Positions 35,011 through 47,900 of a stretch of 64,000 nt of DNA are shown piece by piece. A model generated the notes under the pieces. The model worked only from the letters and a program-made list of their open reading frames with translations. It did not search any database and had not been told where the DNA came from. The DNA is taken from assembly GCA_033964015.1 (NCBI GenBank), contig CM066924.1, positions 3,640,251-3,704,250 of the forward strand, written 5' to 3'. The position numbers were made by a program, and so were the translations under genes. Position 1 is the stretch's first letter; every line of letters begins with the position of its first letter. This stretch comes from Scolanthus callimorphus. Taxonomy: Eukaryota > Cnidaria > Anthozoa > Actiniaria > Edwardsiidae.

Positions 35011-36477
35011 ATAGCACGCTGGGGCCAACCACCCCCCTAAATGAGTCATCAAAAGTGACCAAAAATCAAATCTCGCCATAATTTTCTACCCCTTGTGTCT
35101 ATTTTGCCAAACTTCGTACATTGGATAACATTATGAAGACAAACATTTTTCATGTATTGAGTGGTCACCATGGTGATTGTGACGTCACTGGCGATAACGT
35201 ATTTATTGGACCATTTTTCGTAATGTTGAATGTTGAATCTGCTTGTTTTTTGTAGCGGCAATGATAGATTTCAACAAGAAAAGCTAAAAGTCGAAAACTG
35301 TTTGCTTTTAGGATTTATATTAGCTGAGTTATGATTTTTTCATGATTTGTATAAGGCTGGATCTACCTTAACGTTGAAAAAGTTTACAAAATAGTTAATT
35401 ATTGCTTGGTAACATCATTGCACATACAAATATCTTAGTATATAGATTATACTCTAGTTGACTACAAAATAATTGCAAACATTTCCATTTTCGATCATCT
35501 ATTTTCCGTGTTTAAAATCCAAAAGATGTATACTCACATTAGTTACGAACCGAGTTAATGAGCTGATTAAGTGCGCTTCTGCGCACTACGTCCAAGCACC
35601 AATTTAATTGATTCAAGAGACAAATTAGTACTTTATCCTCACTGCATACTCATTACCGCGTCACGGGGATTAAGTTATGGGAGGTAATCGCGACTGCCGG
35701 TAATGAGCGTGCGAAGAGGGTACGGTGGACGTCGTCGTCGACCGCCACCAGGGGAGGGGTGGGCGGAGTGAATTTCTAAGTCGACCCGTCGGCAGCTTCC
35801 GACGAAGTGATGTGAAAGACGAAGTGATTTGAAAGATCTGGGTGGGGCATTATATACCATGGGGCCGCAAAGCATCATTTGCAGCTCACGTGGCTTAAAG
35901 GGACCACCATTGGTTAAGAACTTAATTTCCGCGTGACGCTCTAATTATATATGCAGTGAGAATAGTATTCAACTTTAGAAGACGGACTAAAACGGAGCAT
36001 AGCAACATGAGTGAGAGCATTTGTTTTTTCCTTTATATTTCCCTGCACCAGAAATAATGGCGCCTTATAATCAATCAGACATTATGAAGAAATATGACAA
36101 TATCCCATGCAGTGGACAGTTTAAAGATCGAAAATTCGTAGGATGAATAATTTTGCTCAAAGCGTTGCTATGCAAATCAGTGTTATCTGGAAAAACTTCA
36201 AGCGCGTGCAAACTTCTTCCGCAATTTATTACTTACTCGGCATTTTCCCAACGAAATGAAACCTCACACAATTTTTATCAATGTTTCCTTCAGATATTGT
36301 GCTAAAAGGAATTTTAATCCGGTACGGTTTTAACATATCCCCAGTCTCACGTTGACCATGGTACCATGGTTTTTCACCGTCAACCATGGTTTACCATGGT
36401 CGACCGTGCTTAAATCATGGTGACTGACTGTGGTCAACTTTTTGTATAGACCATGGTCCACAGTGACCATGGTCAAA
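35011..36477. other. Gene-free region; CCATGG-rich cluster at its end
   Basis: No coding sequence recognised. About 36352-36472 contains roughly seven copies of ccatggt or its near variants in both orientations, including gaccatggtaccatggt, forming imperfect inverted repeats. Confidence 0.55.
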
Positions 36478-37960
36478 ATTCCAGCGCGAATTCCAGCGCG
36501 AAAAGGAGGGCGAAAGAGACATCGTAACTGATAAAGTAATTGAGTTGACACATCAAAGTAACAAGTCATTTTTAGTAATCTGAGTGGCATAAGCAGAAAT
36601 TCTACCAATCTGAAGAAACATATGGATATATTCAACAAGAAAACAATTAATGACCAGTTTGAGTTGGAACTGAAACTGAACCTGTGAATGATGTATTGTT
36701 GATTATCTCAATATATTCCGATCAGCGCGTGCTATATTTTGTAACTAGGTATATAGACATTATCGCAGATCTTTTATAAATAGTTCACTACCGTTTATTA
36801 ATCATGAAAATTTTGAGTGAATACTGTAAAGCTTGTTTGTTAATTATGTGACTAGGCCCATCTATCTAAGTACTATTATTGTTTTTGCCGAAATGCATCG
36901 CTAAGCACAAGACAAGAGCAATATCCTACCTTCGCAGAGTGCGGTAAGGGACCGGTCATTATTTATCGCCTGGGGGGAAGGGGGTGGGGGGGGGGGGGGG
37001 GGCAGAGGATTTTGGGTAATACAAGATCAAAATGCAGTGATCCTCCCTTTATAAGTACAATGATTGACGTGATCCCCCCTCAGAGCAGTAAAACCTTTTC
37101 GTGATCCCCCCGCTCCCTATTTGACCTAGTAGAAGTACAATTTACAGATAGAGGGGATCGCATTTTTCTTTCGTTGCGCGCCCGAATTTTGATAAACGCA
37201 TTTCATCAAGCCTCAGAGAAAGTGTAGATGAACATTCCGTTTTTTTATGTATATTAAACAAATCCTCTAGGTTTTATTATTCATGCGCGCAGAAATGACG
37301 AAATTATTATTCATTTGCGTGAAGCTCGGCCCAAATGACGAATTCCTATGCCTGTAACGTCGAACTCACGCTTACTCTTCTTTCAAACATAATGACTGCC
37401 CGCCAGGCCTATCACTGCAGGGCATTTTTGGTAGAGTTTGTTTTCCTCGCCAAGATACACGTGTTCTTGTGAACGGTGCGAAGGTAGTGTCTTCGTTGCG
37501 CGAGTTGCCAAAGACGATGTAAGATAATATTCTTTTTGCGCGCGAAGCGCGCCGATAAATAATGACCGGTCTCTAAACCGTTAAGGCTCCTGAATTGAGT
37601 GGCCATCCATAAACAGGGTGTATCGATTTTTCGAGTGTCATCGACATCATGAGCTTTTGGTGTCATGGCAAGACCATCCAGGGCATTCAATTCCCGATAT
37701 TTCAAGCTTTTTGTCATAAACAGGGTACGAAATCTAGCCGGTTTTTCTGTCATAAACAGGGTCACATTTTGCGATCTGGAGCGGAACACCGCTACCCAAC
37801 TTTGGGTCGAGTACCAGCCGGGTGTATCTTTTAGACAAAGACTAAAATAGAAGCAACCGCGATATTGCGGCTTGGTTACTCAACCATCTACAGGCAAGAG
37901 CGTTTATTCCAAGCCTATATCACATAAACACTGCTTATTACAAAAGTTCGTATTAAACCA
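36478..37960. repeat. Segmental duplication, copy B (partner at 27119-28625)
   Basis: Same orientation and order as copy A, including the MITE at 36958-37573 with TAA flanks (36955-36957, 37574-37576) and the cataaacagggt motifs. The microprotein coding sequence upstream of copy A is absent here; the ccatgg cluster takes its place. Confidence 0.85.
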
Positions 37961-38209
37961 CAGGCTTACCACTTACCATCCTCCAGTGGTTATGTTTTAT
38001 CCTCCAGCGGTCGGCAAGAAGCCGCTCAGCGATCTCTCGTGTTTACCCCATAATTATATCGCTCTCAGAATTTGCTCCCGTAAATCATCTGTCATAGAAT
38101 AAAGGTCAGATAAACTCTAATTGTGTTGTCTTTGATGTCTCTGATGTGGAAAAACATCGAAATAGTAGGGAATTATGGCACTTTTAGGTGTTTTTGTAGG
38201 GAGAAGGGG

Positions 38210-38286
38210 GGGGGGGGGGGGAGGGAGAAGAGAGAGAGAAAGAGAGAGAGAGAGACAAGGCCAGCAACTAAACTCCGAGAGAAAGA

Positions 38287-38317
<31 letters not shown>

Positions 38318-38335
38318 CAAGGCCAGCAACTAAAC
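38210..38335. repeat. Purine-rich (GA)n array in two tandem units
   Basis: Two copies of a unit made of gagagagaaagagagagaga-type sequence followed by caaggccagcaactaaactc. The pure GA tracts could form triplex or H-DNA. It lies about 400 bp upstream of LRRC49 exon 1. Confidence 0.8.
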
Positions 38336-38559
38336 TCGATCACGCGTCTTCGTTCGCTTCGGATTTCGAACAAAAAGAAAATATCGTAAAACACTCACCG
38401 CATATCGAGAAAGGAACTACTCCGGAAGCGCCCTGCTGTTTAGTATTTTTCATTACCAGTGCCAACTCTCCAGATTCTTTTTCTTTTTAGAAACCCCAAA
38501 TTAACCCATAAGTCCGTGCGGTAGAAAGTGGCTGCCAGGCAACCGAGTCAGCGGTAATT

Positions 38560-38700
38560 CAAAATTCAAAATGGCGGCAAAGATGATCGGATAAAATACT
38601 TTTGTAAGTCAATGAAAATCCCTATTCTTTCTTATTCACGGACAAAAAATGCGCACAAGAGCTACCCCAGGGAAACGTCCAAGTATTTTTATCGCTTGAT
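38560..38700 (+). promoter_or_regulatory. Putative LRRC49 promoter/5' UTR with YY1-like site
   Basis: caaaatggcggcaaagatg at about 38566 matches the AARATGGCGGC core typical of YY1 sites just downstream of animal transcription starts. A TAA at 38605-38607 in frame with the ATG at 38701 marks untranslated sequence. The same core also occurs in MITEs of this window, so this is tentative. Confidence 0.4.
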
Positions 38701-40426
38701 ATGTATCATCATCCGAGTAGAGCTGCGAAAACTGGCCGTGTAGTCGCACGAGATGTGAGTGTTGTTGACTGTTGGGTTTTCAGTGTCACTTCAAATCATT
38801 TGTTTGTTGTTGATACTTTTGTGCTTTGTTTGTTATTAGGGTGTCAATTTCGGTCTTCATTATAGTCTACAAGCGCAGGCTTCGCCTGTTAATGAACGAC
38901 CAGCTTCAAAACAGGTGGGGAAAATCAGATGATTTAAAAAAAAATGTCCCAGTTTCTCGTCGGTCGTTCGGACCAGAAAATGCAGACTGCAGACTAGAAA
39001 ATGCAGACTGGAAAATGCAGACTAAAAGATGCAGAATAGAAAGTGCAGCTGGAAAATGCAAACTAAGAGTAAATTACAGTTAGAGTAAATGGTGAGTTCA
39101 TGTGAGTAGCGAGATCGTCAAGATTGAGGGCCCGACTGACATAAAGAACGTGAAGCGCAAATGTCAGAGCTTGAAAACGATCCCGAACCGAGGATTTGAA
39201 CACTGCATGTTTTTAAGCGAATGAGTGAATGAACAGGCTCTCCTATTACTGAGAACCATATTATTTTCTTGTGCATTTTCTAGTCTGCAGTCTGCATTTT
39301 CTGGTCTGCATTTTATACTTGCAGTATTGCCATGGTCACCTTGGAAATAATTAAAATTAACAACGATTCGTTGATAAACAGGGATGGTGTTAGCTGAACC
39401 TTTATTGCAGGAAACCCAAAGTTTAAAAACAAATGTTACATGCAATTATGTACATTTTGACAGCTATTCTAACTCAAAGAAAACTGAAGCATTGTCCAAT
39501 GCTAAAAACATGCCGGGACTGGCCAATTTTATTGTCTTTTCATCTTTTGCAGCTGTATTGTTTCTATAATCTCTACGGTAATTTTCTTGTGTTTTAGAGT
39601 TGAAGCATGTCATTGATTAAGAGTATAACTTTGTGTGTAATCTTCATCCTCATATCCCAATGTAGTTTTGATTTTTTGGATGTTTTCAGGAAGCCCTGAT
39701 TGCTTTTAAATCCAGATAATTTAACATGCTCATCAAAACCCTAGGATCAAAATTGGCGTGTATGTTGTTGTTTGGGTTAAGATTTGGTGTCTTGGGGTCA
39801 AGTTTTAGGGATGGGGGCCTAGTATTCAGCCCAGGTTCTTGTTTACCTGGGGATAATGTCTTGGGGTGGTCAAATCTTGTGACGAGTGCTCTGGCCAGCC
39901 CAAGATTATCATTAAGAATACCTCCAAATAGTTTCAATTTCAACCTAATTCTTTAAGATCACCACCCTCTCATTTGGGGTGCTTGACTGTATGCACTCAT
40001 AAACAGAGAACATCCTGTTCACGTACCCTCCCCCCCTAACTCAGCACTGTAAACAGCTTTAGAACCAATAATTTGCAGATTCTGAATTATTTGTCAGCAT
40101 GAGTATACCTTGTCTGGACATCTAAAGTGCAGAACTTTGAATTTTATGAAAATTATATATATTTTTGTAGGCATCAGAGTGGAAGCATGAATCTGTGTCG
40201 CCAGACAGGCCAGGGTCTGGGTCCCAGCCAAGCAAGCTCAGAAGCATGAACATCTCACCTGCATCCGATAATGACAAACCTGGGGTTGACAGAGCTCCTT
40301 CTGTGCTGCGTAAGTTTAATAATAATAATAAAAATAATTTAATAATAATAATAATAATAATAATAATTTAATAACAATAATAAGAATAATAAGAATAATA
40401 AAAATAATAAAAATAATAATAAGAAT

Positions 40427-40471
<45 letters not shown>

Positions 40472-41934
40472 AATAATCAGTTTAATTACTCTTTTCGTAG
40501 CTTAACAGCTAAATTACAAGAGTGGTCAGTATTCAATTCAACAATATATACATACATCTCACACACATCAACTATATCTATATGTGACAAACATACCTAA
40601 TCGCTTTTTCGAGGCCACAGCTAGGTCACCCCTAGCAGCGCCAGACTGAAGATTATATCCGTGAGACACACTTGTGTGCGGTGGTAACAAGTTGGCAAAG
40701 ACACCAGTGTCCCGTACTCTCCCGTACAGCCTATTGGTGCTTTTCACTTGTCATATGACTAAAATTACCTCTAAAAATAATACACTACAGAGCCGTGAAG
40801 AGAACAGGGCCTGACACTGCGACCATATGGTCGCCAATGACGACTAAATTTGGTGGTTGCCAACCAAAATTTTAGAGCTAGTCGGCAAATTTGTCACCCC
40901 ATCTTTCTGAGTTCAGCTGAGATCCACGTTGATGTGGCGACTAAATCTTTGCATTTTGGCGTCAAAAACTTTTTAATTAGTCACCAATGGCGCTGAGCGA
41001 ATAAAGTTAATGTCGGGCCCTGGAGAACATAAAAATGTGTGTCTTGGGAAAATTTGAGACCGATTAGGACGGGTGTTTTCTAGCTTAAATGTTAAGTTAA
41101 TGACTTGTGATTGACAACGATCGATAAGCATCTTGCAAAATCCTTTAAATCTTTTACTCCTTGTCTCTTTTTAATGTTCGCTTCACAGCTCATAGTGTGT
41201 TATTTTTAGTGTTCAGGTGATAATTTTAGACACATGACAAGTGAAAAGCACCATGATACTATTTATATATTTTTTTCTTAGAATAAGTTTCTTAAATTAC
41301 ATATGAAAGGAAATCTGATTTCATTTCATATTATGCACGTCTTTAAGTTTTTAGTTACCATACAGTAGTGTTCCAGGAAGCAGAATGAATCAAAACAAAA
41401 AACCAAAATGGGCAATCCCCCCAAAATATGCACCCCCTTTTGAGAACCCCAGTGACAGCTACATATCACCCACTCTGGAATGTTTTAATTTGAATAACCA
41501 ACCCTGGAATTCCAGAGAATTTTTGTATGACCACCCTGGAATTTGTACGTACCCTTAAGGACTTAAGGAAACCCACAGTGGAATTCTAATCTCTATTTTG
41601 ACCACCCACTCTGGAATTCTAAGCTCCATTTTGACCACCCGCCCTGGACAGACTCTTTAACTCATTCTATCTGATTTAGAATATTCTCATTCCAATACCG
41701 ACTCATCACAAGAATCTCGGCAAAACTATGCCACACCCTCTTTCCGCGAGCTACACAAGGTCCAAAAACAGATCCTCCAGCCTTCTGCCTCGTATGCAAC
41801 CGAGAACTCAACAGTGTCAGTATCAGGTCATGCACACCAGGAGGAGATGGAGGATGAGAGAGGGCAGCAGGCACGGCAGTCCTTTAGTGCTGGTTCTCAA
41901 GCAAGACCAAGTAAAAACCAGGTCTTCCTTCCAG
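38701..41934 (+). CDS. LRRC49: LRRC49 5' exons 1-4 (disordered N-terminus)
   Basis: Exon 1 starts at MYHHPSRAAKTGRVVARD after an in-frame TAA. Exons 2 (GVNFGLHYSLQAQASPV...) and 3 start in phase 0; exon 3 ends in phase 1 and exon 4 both enters and leaves in phase 1, which fits the acceptor at 51490. Composition is rich in Ser, Gln, Pro and Arg, as in the poorly conserved N-termini of LRRC49 proteins. There is no homology anchor, so these exons rest on open frames, splice signals (cag|gtgggg is the weakest donor) and phase agreement only. A separate upstream gene is a weaker alternative. Confidence 0.6.
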
Positions 41935-44900
41935 GTTTGTAATTTTTACTATCATTAGTTTTTACTGTGCAAATACCCCAACCACAGCATCTGTAAAAAG
42001 TTTGTCATTTTTTGAGCCGGCTTTTCACTAGCGTCGTAAGCGGAGATGGAGACGGAGACGGAAGGATGCTTGCATCATGTGAAAATCAAAGAGCGGAGAA
42101 GGAGAAGGAGACGTCAGCATGAAGAAGCAGAACGGAAGGTTTCCTTTTTCTTACGTCTGCTTACGTCACTACCGTCACGACCGATTTTCACACAAACGTA
42201 AGCTCTTACGTCTCTGTCTCCTTCTCTGATCCCGCTTACTTTGCTAGTGAAAAGCCAGCTTTAGAGATTAAAACCATTTTAAGGAACTAAATACCTGCAA
42301 TCCATTTAGTGATGAGAAATTAAGTGTTTTGAAGTGATTTCTGCTCACAAATTTTTATAGAAAAGTGTATCTTTCGATGTCTGAGATCTCAAGAAAGGCA
42401 AGATCCTTGTACTGTACTCGCTTTCTGATTGGTTAACTACAAGATTATGTAAGGTGACTGTTTTCTGGCTAATTTACACACCAATTTGTCGGGCAATTGT
42501 TTGCCCAGAGAAAAATTGGGTCTGACACTAAAAAATCTGTTTCATTGTCACAGGCTTGTCAGTGAATGAAGCTCACAAGAGATCAGACTGACACATTTTG
42601 TGTGTGTGTGTAAATCAAACAATACATTCTTGTAGGATCTTGAAAGATGTATAAATCCTGACAGGGGTTTCAATAAGTTTTGAAGTAGCAAGCTAGTAAG
42701 TTTGGAAGTAGACGGCTGTGTTTTGGGATTACGTAGGAAGCCCGTAAGGCCTGAGCCTTCTTGGGAGGTACGGGGTCATACCCCCAGGAAATCAGGGCCT
42801 GACACTGCGACCCTATGGTCGGCAATGGCGACTAAATTTGAGGGCTTGGCGACCACAAGTTTAGAGCTAGTCGCCAAATGGTACCCCATCTTTCTAAGGT
42901 TCGACTGAAATCTACGCTTACGTGGCGACTAAATATTGTTTTTGGCGACTAAGGCACCTAGCGAAAAACGTTAATGTCCGGCCCTGGAAATGTTGAAATT
43001 TCGGCAGCAGAAAAGGCGTTATCCTGCATGTATCATTGTAATTCTATTGCTTTAATATTTTTTTGAAACTGATCAGTTAGGGCACGCAAAGAGAAATTTC
43101 TGTAGATTGTCTCAATTAGTTCAAACAGGGGGATCTGGTTACAGGGTGGGGGGTAAGCTTTTTAGAACATCCATGTTATGTGGGGGTTATTTTTGTATCG
43201 CCTTTTTAATGAGGGGGTGCTAATTTTAACGATCTATCCCCCCCCCCCCCCCGCCGTGGAAGGAATAAACGAGTCCCTTAGAATCTGTCAAAATCATTTT
43301 CTAGTCTTGTCAAAAGTGCAACACTTCACAAAGAATTGTTTTTTGTAAGTTTTCATTCCCAACCCTGGGAAATGTTAAGTTAAGGATGGATATATGGATG
43401 GCGATATGCAAAACCCTATCAAGCTCCAAAAGACAGAGTCTGTCAAATTTGCAACACAGGAGCCGTAGAAGACGAAGAGCTTTTTTTAGTAAAATGCATA
43501 GCTTTCAAGCCATATACAGAATAAAATTGTTTGAATACCTCGAAAAGAAAGCAAAGGTCGCCCTCAATGGTTTACCCGCAGCGACTGTATTCCAAAAAAT
43601 TATAAAACTAAATCAAAACGGAAGTACCAAAAGCAAATCGCGAAATTTATATGGGAAAGTATGTCAGAAAGAAAAAAACATATTAAAGGCTGAACAGTAA
43701 TGGCATCGCCTCGCCCCGCCGGACTAAACTTTATCTATATTTTTGTTTTAAACCACACATTTATTGGAACCTAATGCTTATGTATTTTGATATACACGGT
43801 ACCAATAAACCATGTCTACTGTCTGTCTACTGGATTTTCGACGTTTCCCCCCTCCCCTCCCCCAATTTTAGCCCTATGCATGCAGGAAAATTTGGCGTCC
43901 CCTTTTCAGTGGGTTCCGCTACGAGTGGGTTTTAGGAGAATTAATTTCCTGTTTTCATTTTGTCTCCAGTGTAATGTAGCTGTTATGTTAGATTTGCTGT
44001 CCTTTTTCATGCAAATCGTTGCCCATATTGAACTCTTATAAGGCTAAGCAGAAAATTAAATTCAACAGCGATATTTCTCAATGGACATGATTTCAAACTT
44101 CTTCAAATGCCAACCCGCCCGATTGTCCGCTGTTTTCTCATACATGGGTAGGTATCTCAATACACAACGCAGTTAAATCTTTAACTTTTCATCAGCAGTC
44201 AACTGGCTTTCTGTCGCGACGAAAACCCATTCAACTGCACTAGGCGAAACAAGCAAGGACGCCTATCTCAGGTGGCAATTCTAGAAATTGCTTCTATACA
44301 CACATCGGAAACATGCTGCTTTTTCTAACTAGCCTGAATTTGTAACCGTCTTTTCTCTCTACACTACAGCACTCGCTGTGAGTGTAGGGATAAAAGACGA
44401 CTGAAAATTTAATTGTTACTGCGGATCATAATACTGCAAACAGGGCAAGAATCTCTGATTGGTTCAGTTCAGATTGTTTTGTCTGGCGGAACAGCAAGGC
44501 AGTCAAACCTTGCTTTCCGTCGCGACGCTGTCTGGGAAGCCAGGCGAGTGCACTAGGCGAAACGGCAAGAAAATGATTGGTTCAGATGGTTTAATTGGCA
44601 GAACAGCAAAGCCAAAAATATAGTAATATTTATTTTTTGAAAACGCGGGTCAGGCGTTGCAACGGTTTTAATAGCTGTAACGTTTCTGAATAGAACCGTA
44701 TGATATCTCTTGTGGAAATTGAAGACGAGATATCATACGATTCAAGTGTATCAAAGTCTTCAGTCGGTAGATTCCGCCGATGAAGCTTTGAATACAATCC
44801 CATAGCGCACGTTGATTGGCTAACAGCTGAATTCGACAAAAACACAGGTTTATACCTGCGCGCAACGAAAGTTCAAAGCTCCAACCATTTCACTAAAATA

Positions 44901-47900
44901 ATATTAAATCTTTGACATGGGATTCCAGAAAAATTCATCATTCTATCTATAGAACTGGATATCTGAAAGCTGTTGCCCAGACTTTCAAGGAACAATTTTT
45001 TTTATTGCCGTTTGAAAAAACTGACTTCAGAATGAATGGTAAAATTAAAACTTTAAATTCGCAGAATTATGAAAACCCAGTGAATACTACAATAATGCGA
45101 TTTCAATAACCAAAACTAAATTGTTAAACAAAATCTTTAAAGTCCGTGCTTCATATTTAATTCACAAGTGCGCGTATTTTCTCTAGAGAAAAATGAAATT
45201 CATTCAAGACAATGGGAGACATGGTTTAAAAGCAAAATTGATTATCCTTTGGCTGCATCAAGTCATAAATGTCATGCATTATTCAAAGAGGAAAGCAATG
45301 TTTGGAAGGACATAAAGCCAATATCAATGTAGCCTAATGCGAAGATTGGAATTTTAAGTTTCTTTTCTATTATGTTTAAAAACCTAGTGAGTTCTCACAA
45401 CGTAAGGATTTCTTTTTTTGTCTGAAACTCCTGATTGCAACTTGTTTTTCTCACCTCCACTGGCTAGATTCTAAATTTGTTTCCAAAGCAGAAAAGTATA
45501 TGTCTGGGTGAGTGAATAGTTTAATTTCTCCTGTGGAGACGTGAAAGTTTTCTGTGGTGTTACAAGCAGTGAGAATAAATCTCGTTCTTGCTGCGTGATT
45601 TGAGGTTGATTTCAAAGTAAACATGGACGGACCGCGATTTCTTAATCCAGTCACTTACAAGATGGTCAATCCGGGAAAAACATTAGGTAAGAGATACTTT
45701 TACTGAATAATTTTAATCGAAGGCTCGAAGTTTGGTAGATGCAGGCTTAAATTTCAATTTGTTTCTTTTCATTCATACCTTCCATTGAATATTGCTCCCA
45801 GTATTTTGGTATTCGTTTCCTCCTGCTATATGTAGCGTTTTGTTTTTAGAAAATTCTCCTTGATAATGTTAGCTGTTTTATTTTTCCCTGTTTGCTTGTT
45901 ACTAAAAAAGAAGATGCCATGTAAATACGTTGTTTAGTCTAGAATTTAATTTTGACGTATACGACTTGAATAAAAAGTCAAGAATTTTCAACAAACAAAC
46001 ATTCCCTGAACTTTCATGGAAGATAAATAAAAACTCTAAGAGACGATATATTTTCTTACAAATTGCGTATAAATTTTCTACAAATATCGCGGGTTGGTTG
46101 TTTATTCATAGATTGCTTCTTTATTTCTTAGTTTTTCAGGTTTTAAATAATTCTCTCATTTCAGCCTTTTATGCTAATTTAAAACATTTTTCGGAAGCAG
46201 TTATTTCCTTAAACTATCAGCACTTTATTTACACCGTATCTTGTTGTGTTGTTTATTGTGTTGTTTGTCAAGATGTTACCGAGCTATAACCACCTTATCA
46301 GACGCATCCAATAAGTAAGCAAATTGCATTGGTCTCGACCAATCAGAACCGATATATTTCTAATTTCGTGTCTGAATATTTCTGCGCCAGTGGCCCACTC
46401 TTCCTGTATTTCAGGACGAACGGAAACAATTCGTGCACAAACAAGTTGTTGGGAAGCAAAATAACTTCTGGTGTAATCAAGCCGACGGACAGTTTCCAAA
46501 AGAAATTCAAAGAGCTATCTGTTTGAACGACAACTATGTGTTTGGCTAGCGTAGTAATCGTTTCCGCAGGTTTTCTGTGCCAGAGAAAACCCTGGAGCCC
46601 AAAAATTAACGAGGAGAAACTGGGGCACCCAAATACATTTTTCGGTAAAATATCTGTTCAGAGGTCCTCTCGACAAGCTTGATTTTCGACCTGCTTGAAA
46701 ACATGTGATTTACGACTTTTTGGCGAAGTCTATAGGTAAAAGGTCGTCTAGAATTTTCGGAAAAAAACAATTTCCCCCTGGCATGTTCGTAAACTATGTT
46801 GTTGATCCCTAGAATTTTTGGATCCTTTGACTCTCAGCAGGCAAATCCAAACAGATAAAAATAAACCAAGGGAACACAAACATACCCTTGTCTGTTGTAT
46901 GTTGAAATACTATTTCAAGATGGTTTGCCCTAGAGAAAACTCAGAAAACCCTGAAATTCCAAGGAAACGCGGCTTCATTGCTACCCCGGGTAAAACAATT
47001 TCGTCCATAGTGCGTTTGATTTTAGCGTATTCTATAGAGAAAGTCAGAGAGAGAATCCTTTTAAAAAATTCCTGTGGCTGGGGCAAAACTTGTTCAACTT
47101 GTTCATTCAAACTTTTGTTTTGCTGTTCTCGGCGCGAAGTTTTCAGCGATTGTCAGCTTACTGCGGTTTTCGTAATTCTGCGAACTCTCGCTATCGATTT
47201 CCAACCGTAAAACCGCCTTCTGGCTTCCGTCAATCAAACTCCCGAGTCTTTTCGTCGTTACTCTTTGTGCTTTTTGATTGGCCAGCGCCTAAGCAGCGCT
47301 AAAATGGCTACCCGTCGCGCCAGCAATGGTTACGTGCTGGCCAATCAAAATGCACAAAGAGTAACGACGAGAAGACGGGAGTTTGATTGACGGAAGCCAG
47401 AAGGCGGTTTTACGATTGGAAATCGTTAGCGAGAGTTAGCAGAATTACGAAAATCGCAGTAATCTCGACAATTTTCAAATCAGTTTGAGAGTTGTTCCAC
47501 TTGTGAAGATTTGAATCCTTTCGCTCAATTTTTTGTTGAACGGTTCATCGAACGTTATTCAACACGGTGTTCAACTTGATGTAACATTTCCCGAAGTTAC
47601 ATTTTATGAACATACTACTATAAAGTGCGTCGGCGTTTTCAAAGAAAAACAATGTTGAACAGATATTCACAATTGTTGAATGTTTAAGAGAGGATCCACT
47701 CAATACTATTAGTCGAATTTCTGGCGGATTCCATCTTTAAAATTGGTTTGACCTTGGTCCTGCAAAAATATAAACACTGACAGAGAGATAGCCTGCGCGC
47801 ATCCGGTACACACGAGCTTAACCTTTAGGGTTAGTACCGTCTGCGAATTAACGGTCAATCGCTTGTGTTAGACCCCCTGCGTGCTAGTGGGAATATCTAT

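Noticed and set aside
38123..38389. Arg/Glu-rich protein over the GA array
   Set aside because: Low-complexity repeat translated in one frame.
40171..41934. A separate gene upstream of LRRC49
   Set aside because: Splice phases join these exons to LRRC49 exon 51490 and no end of a separate transcript is visible, though this remains possible.
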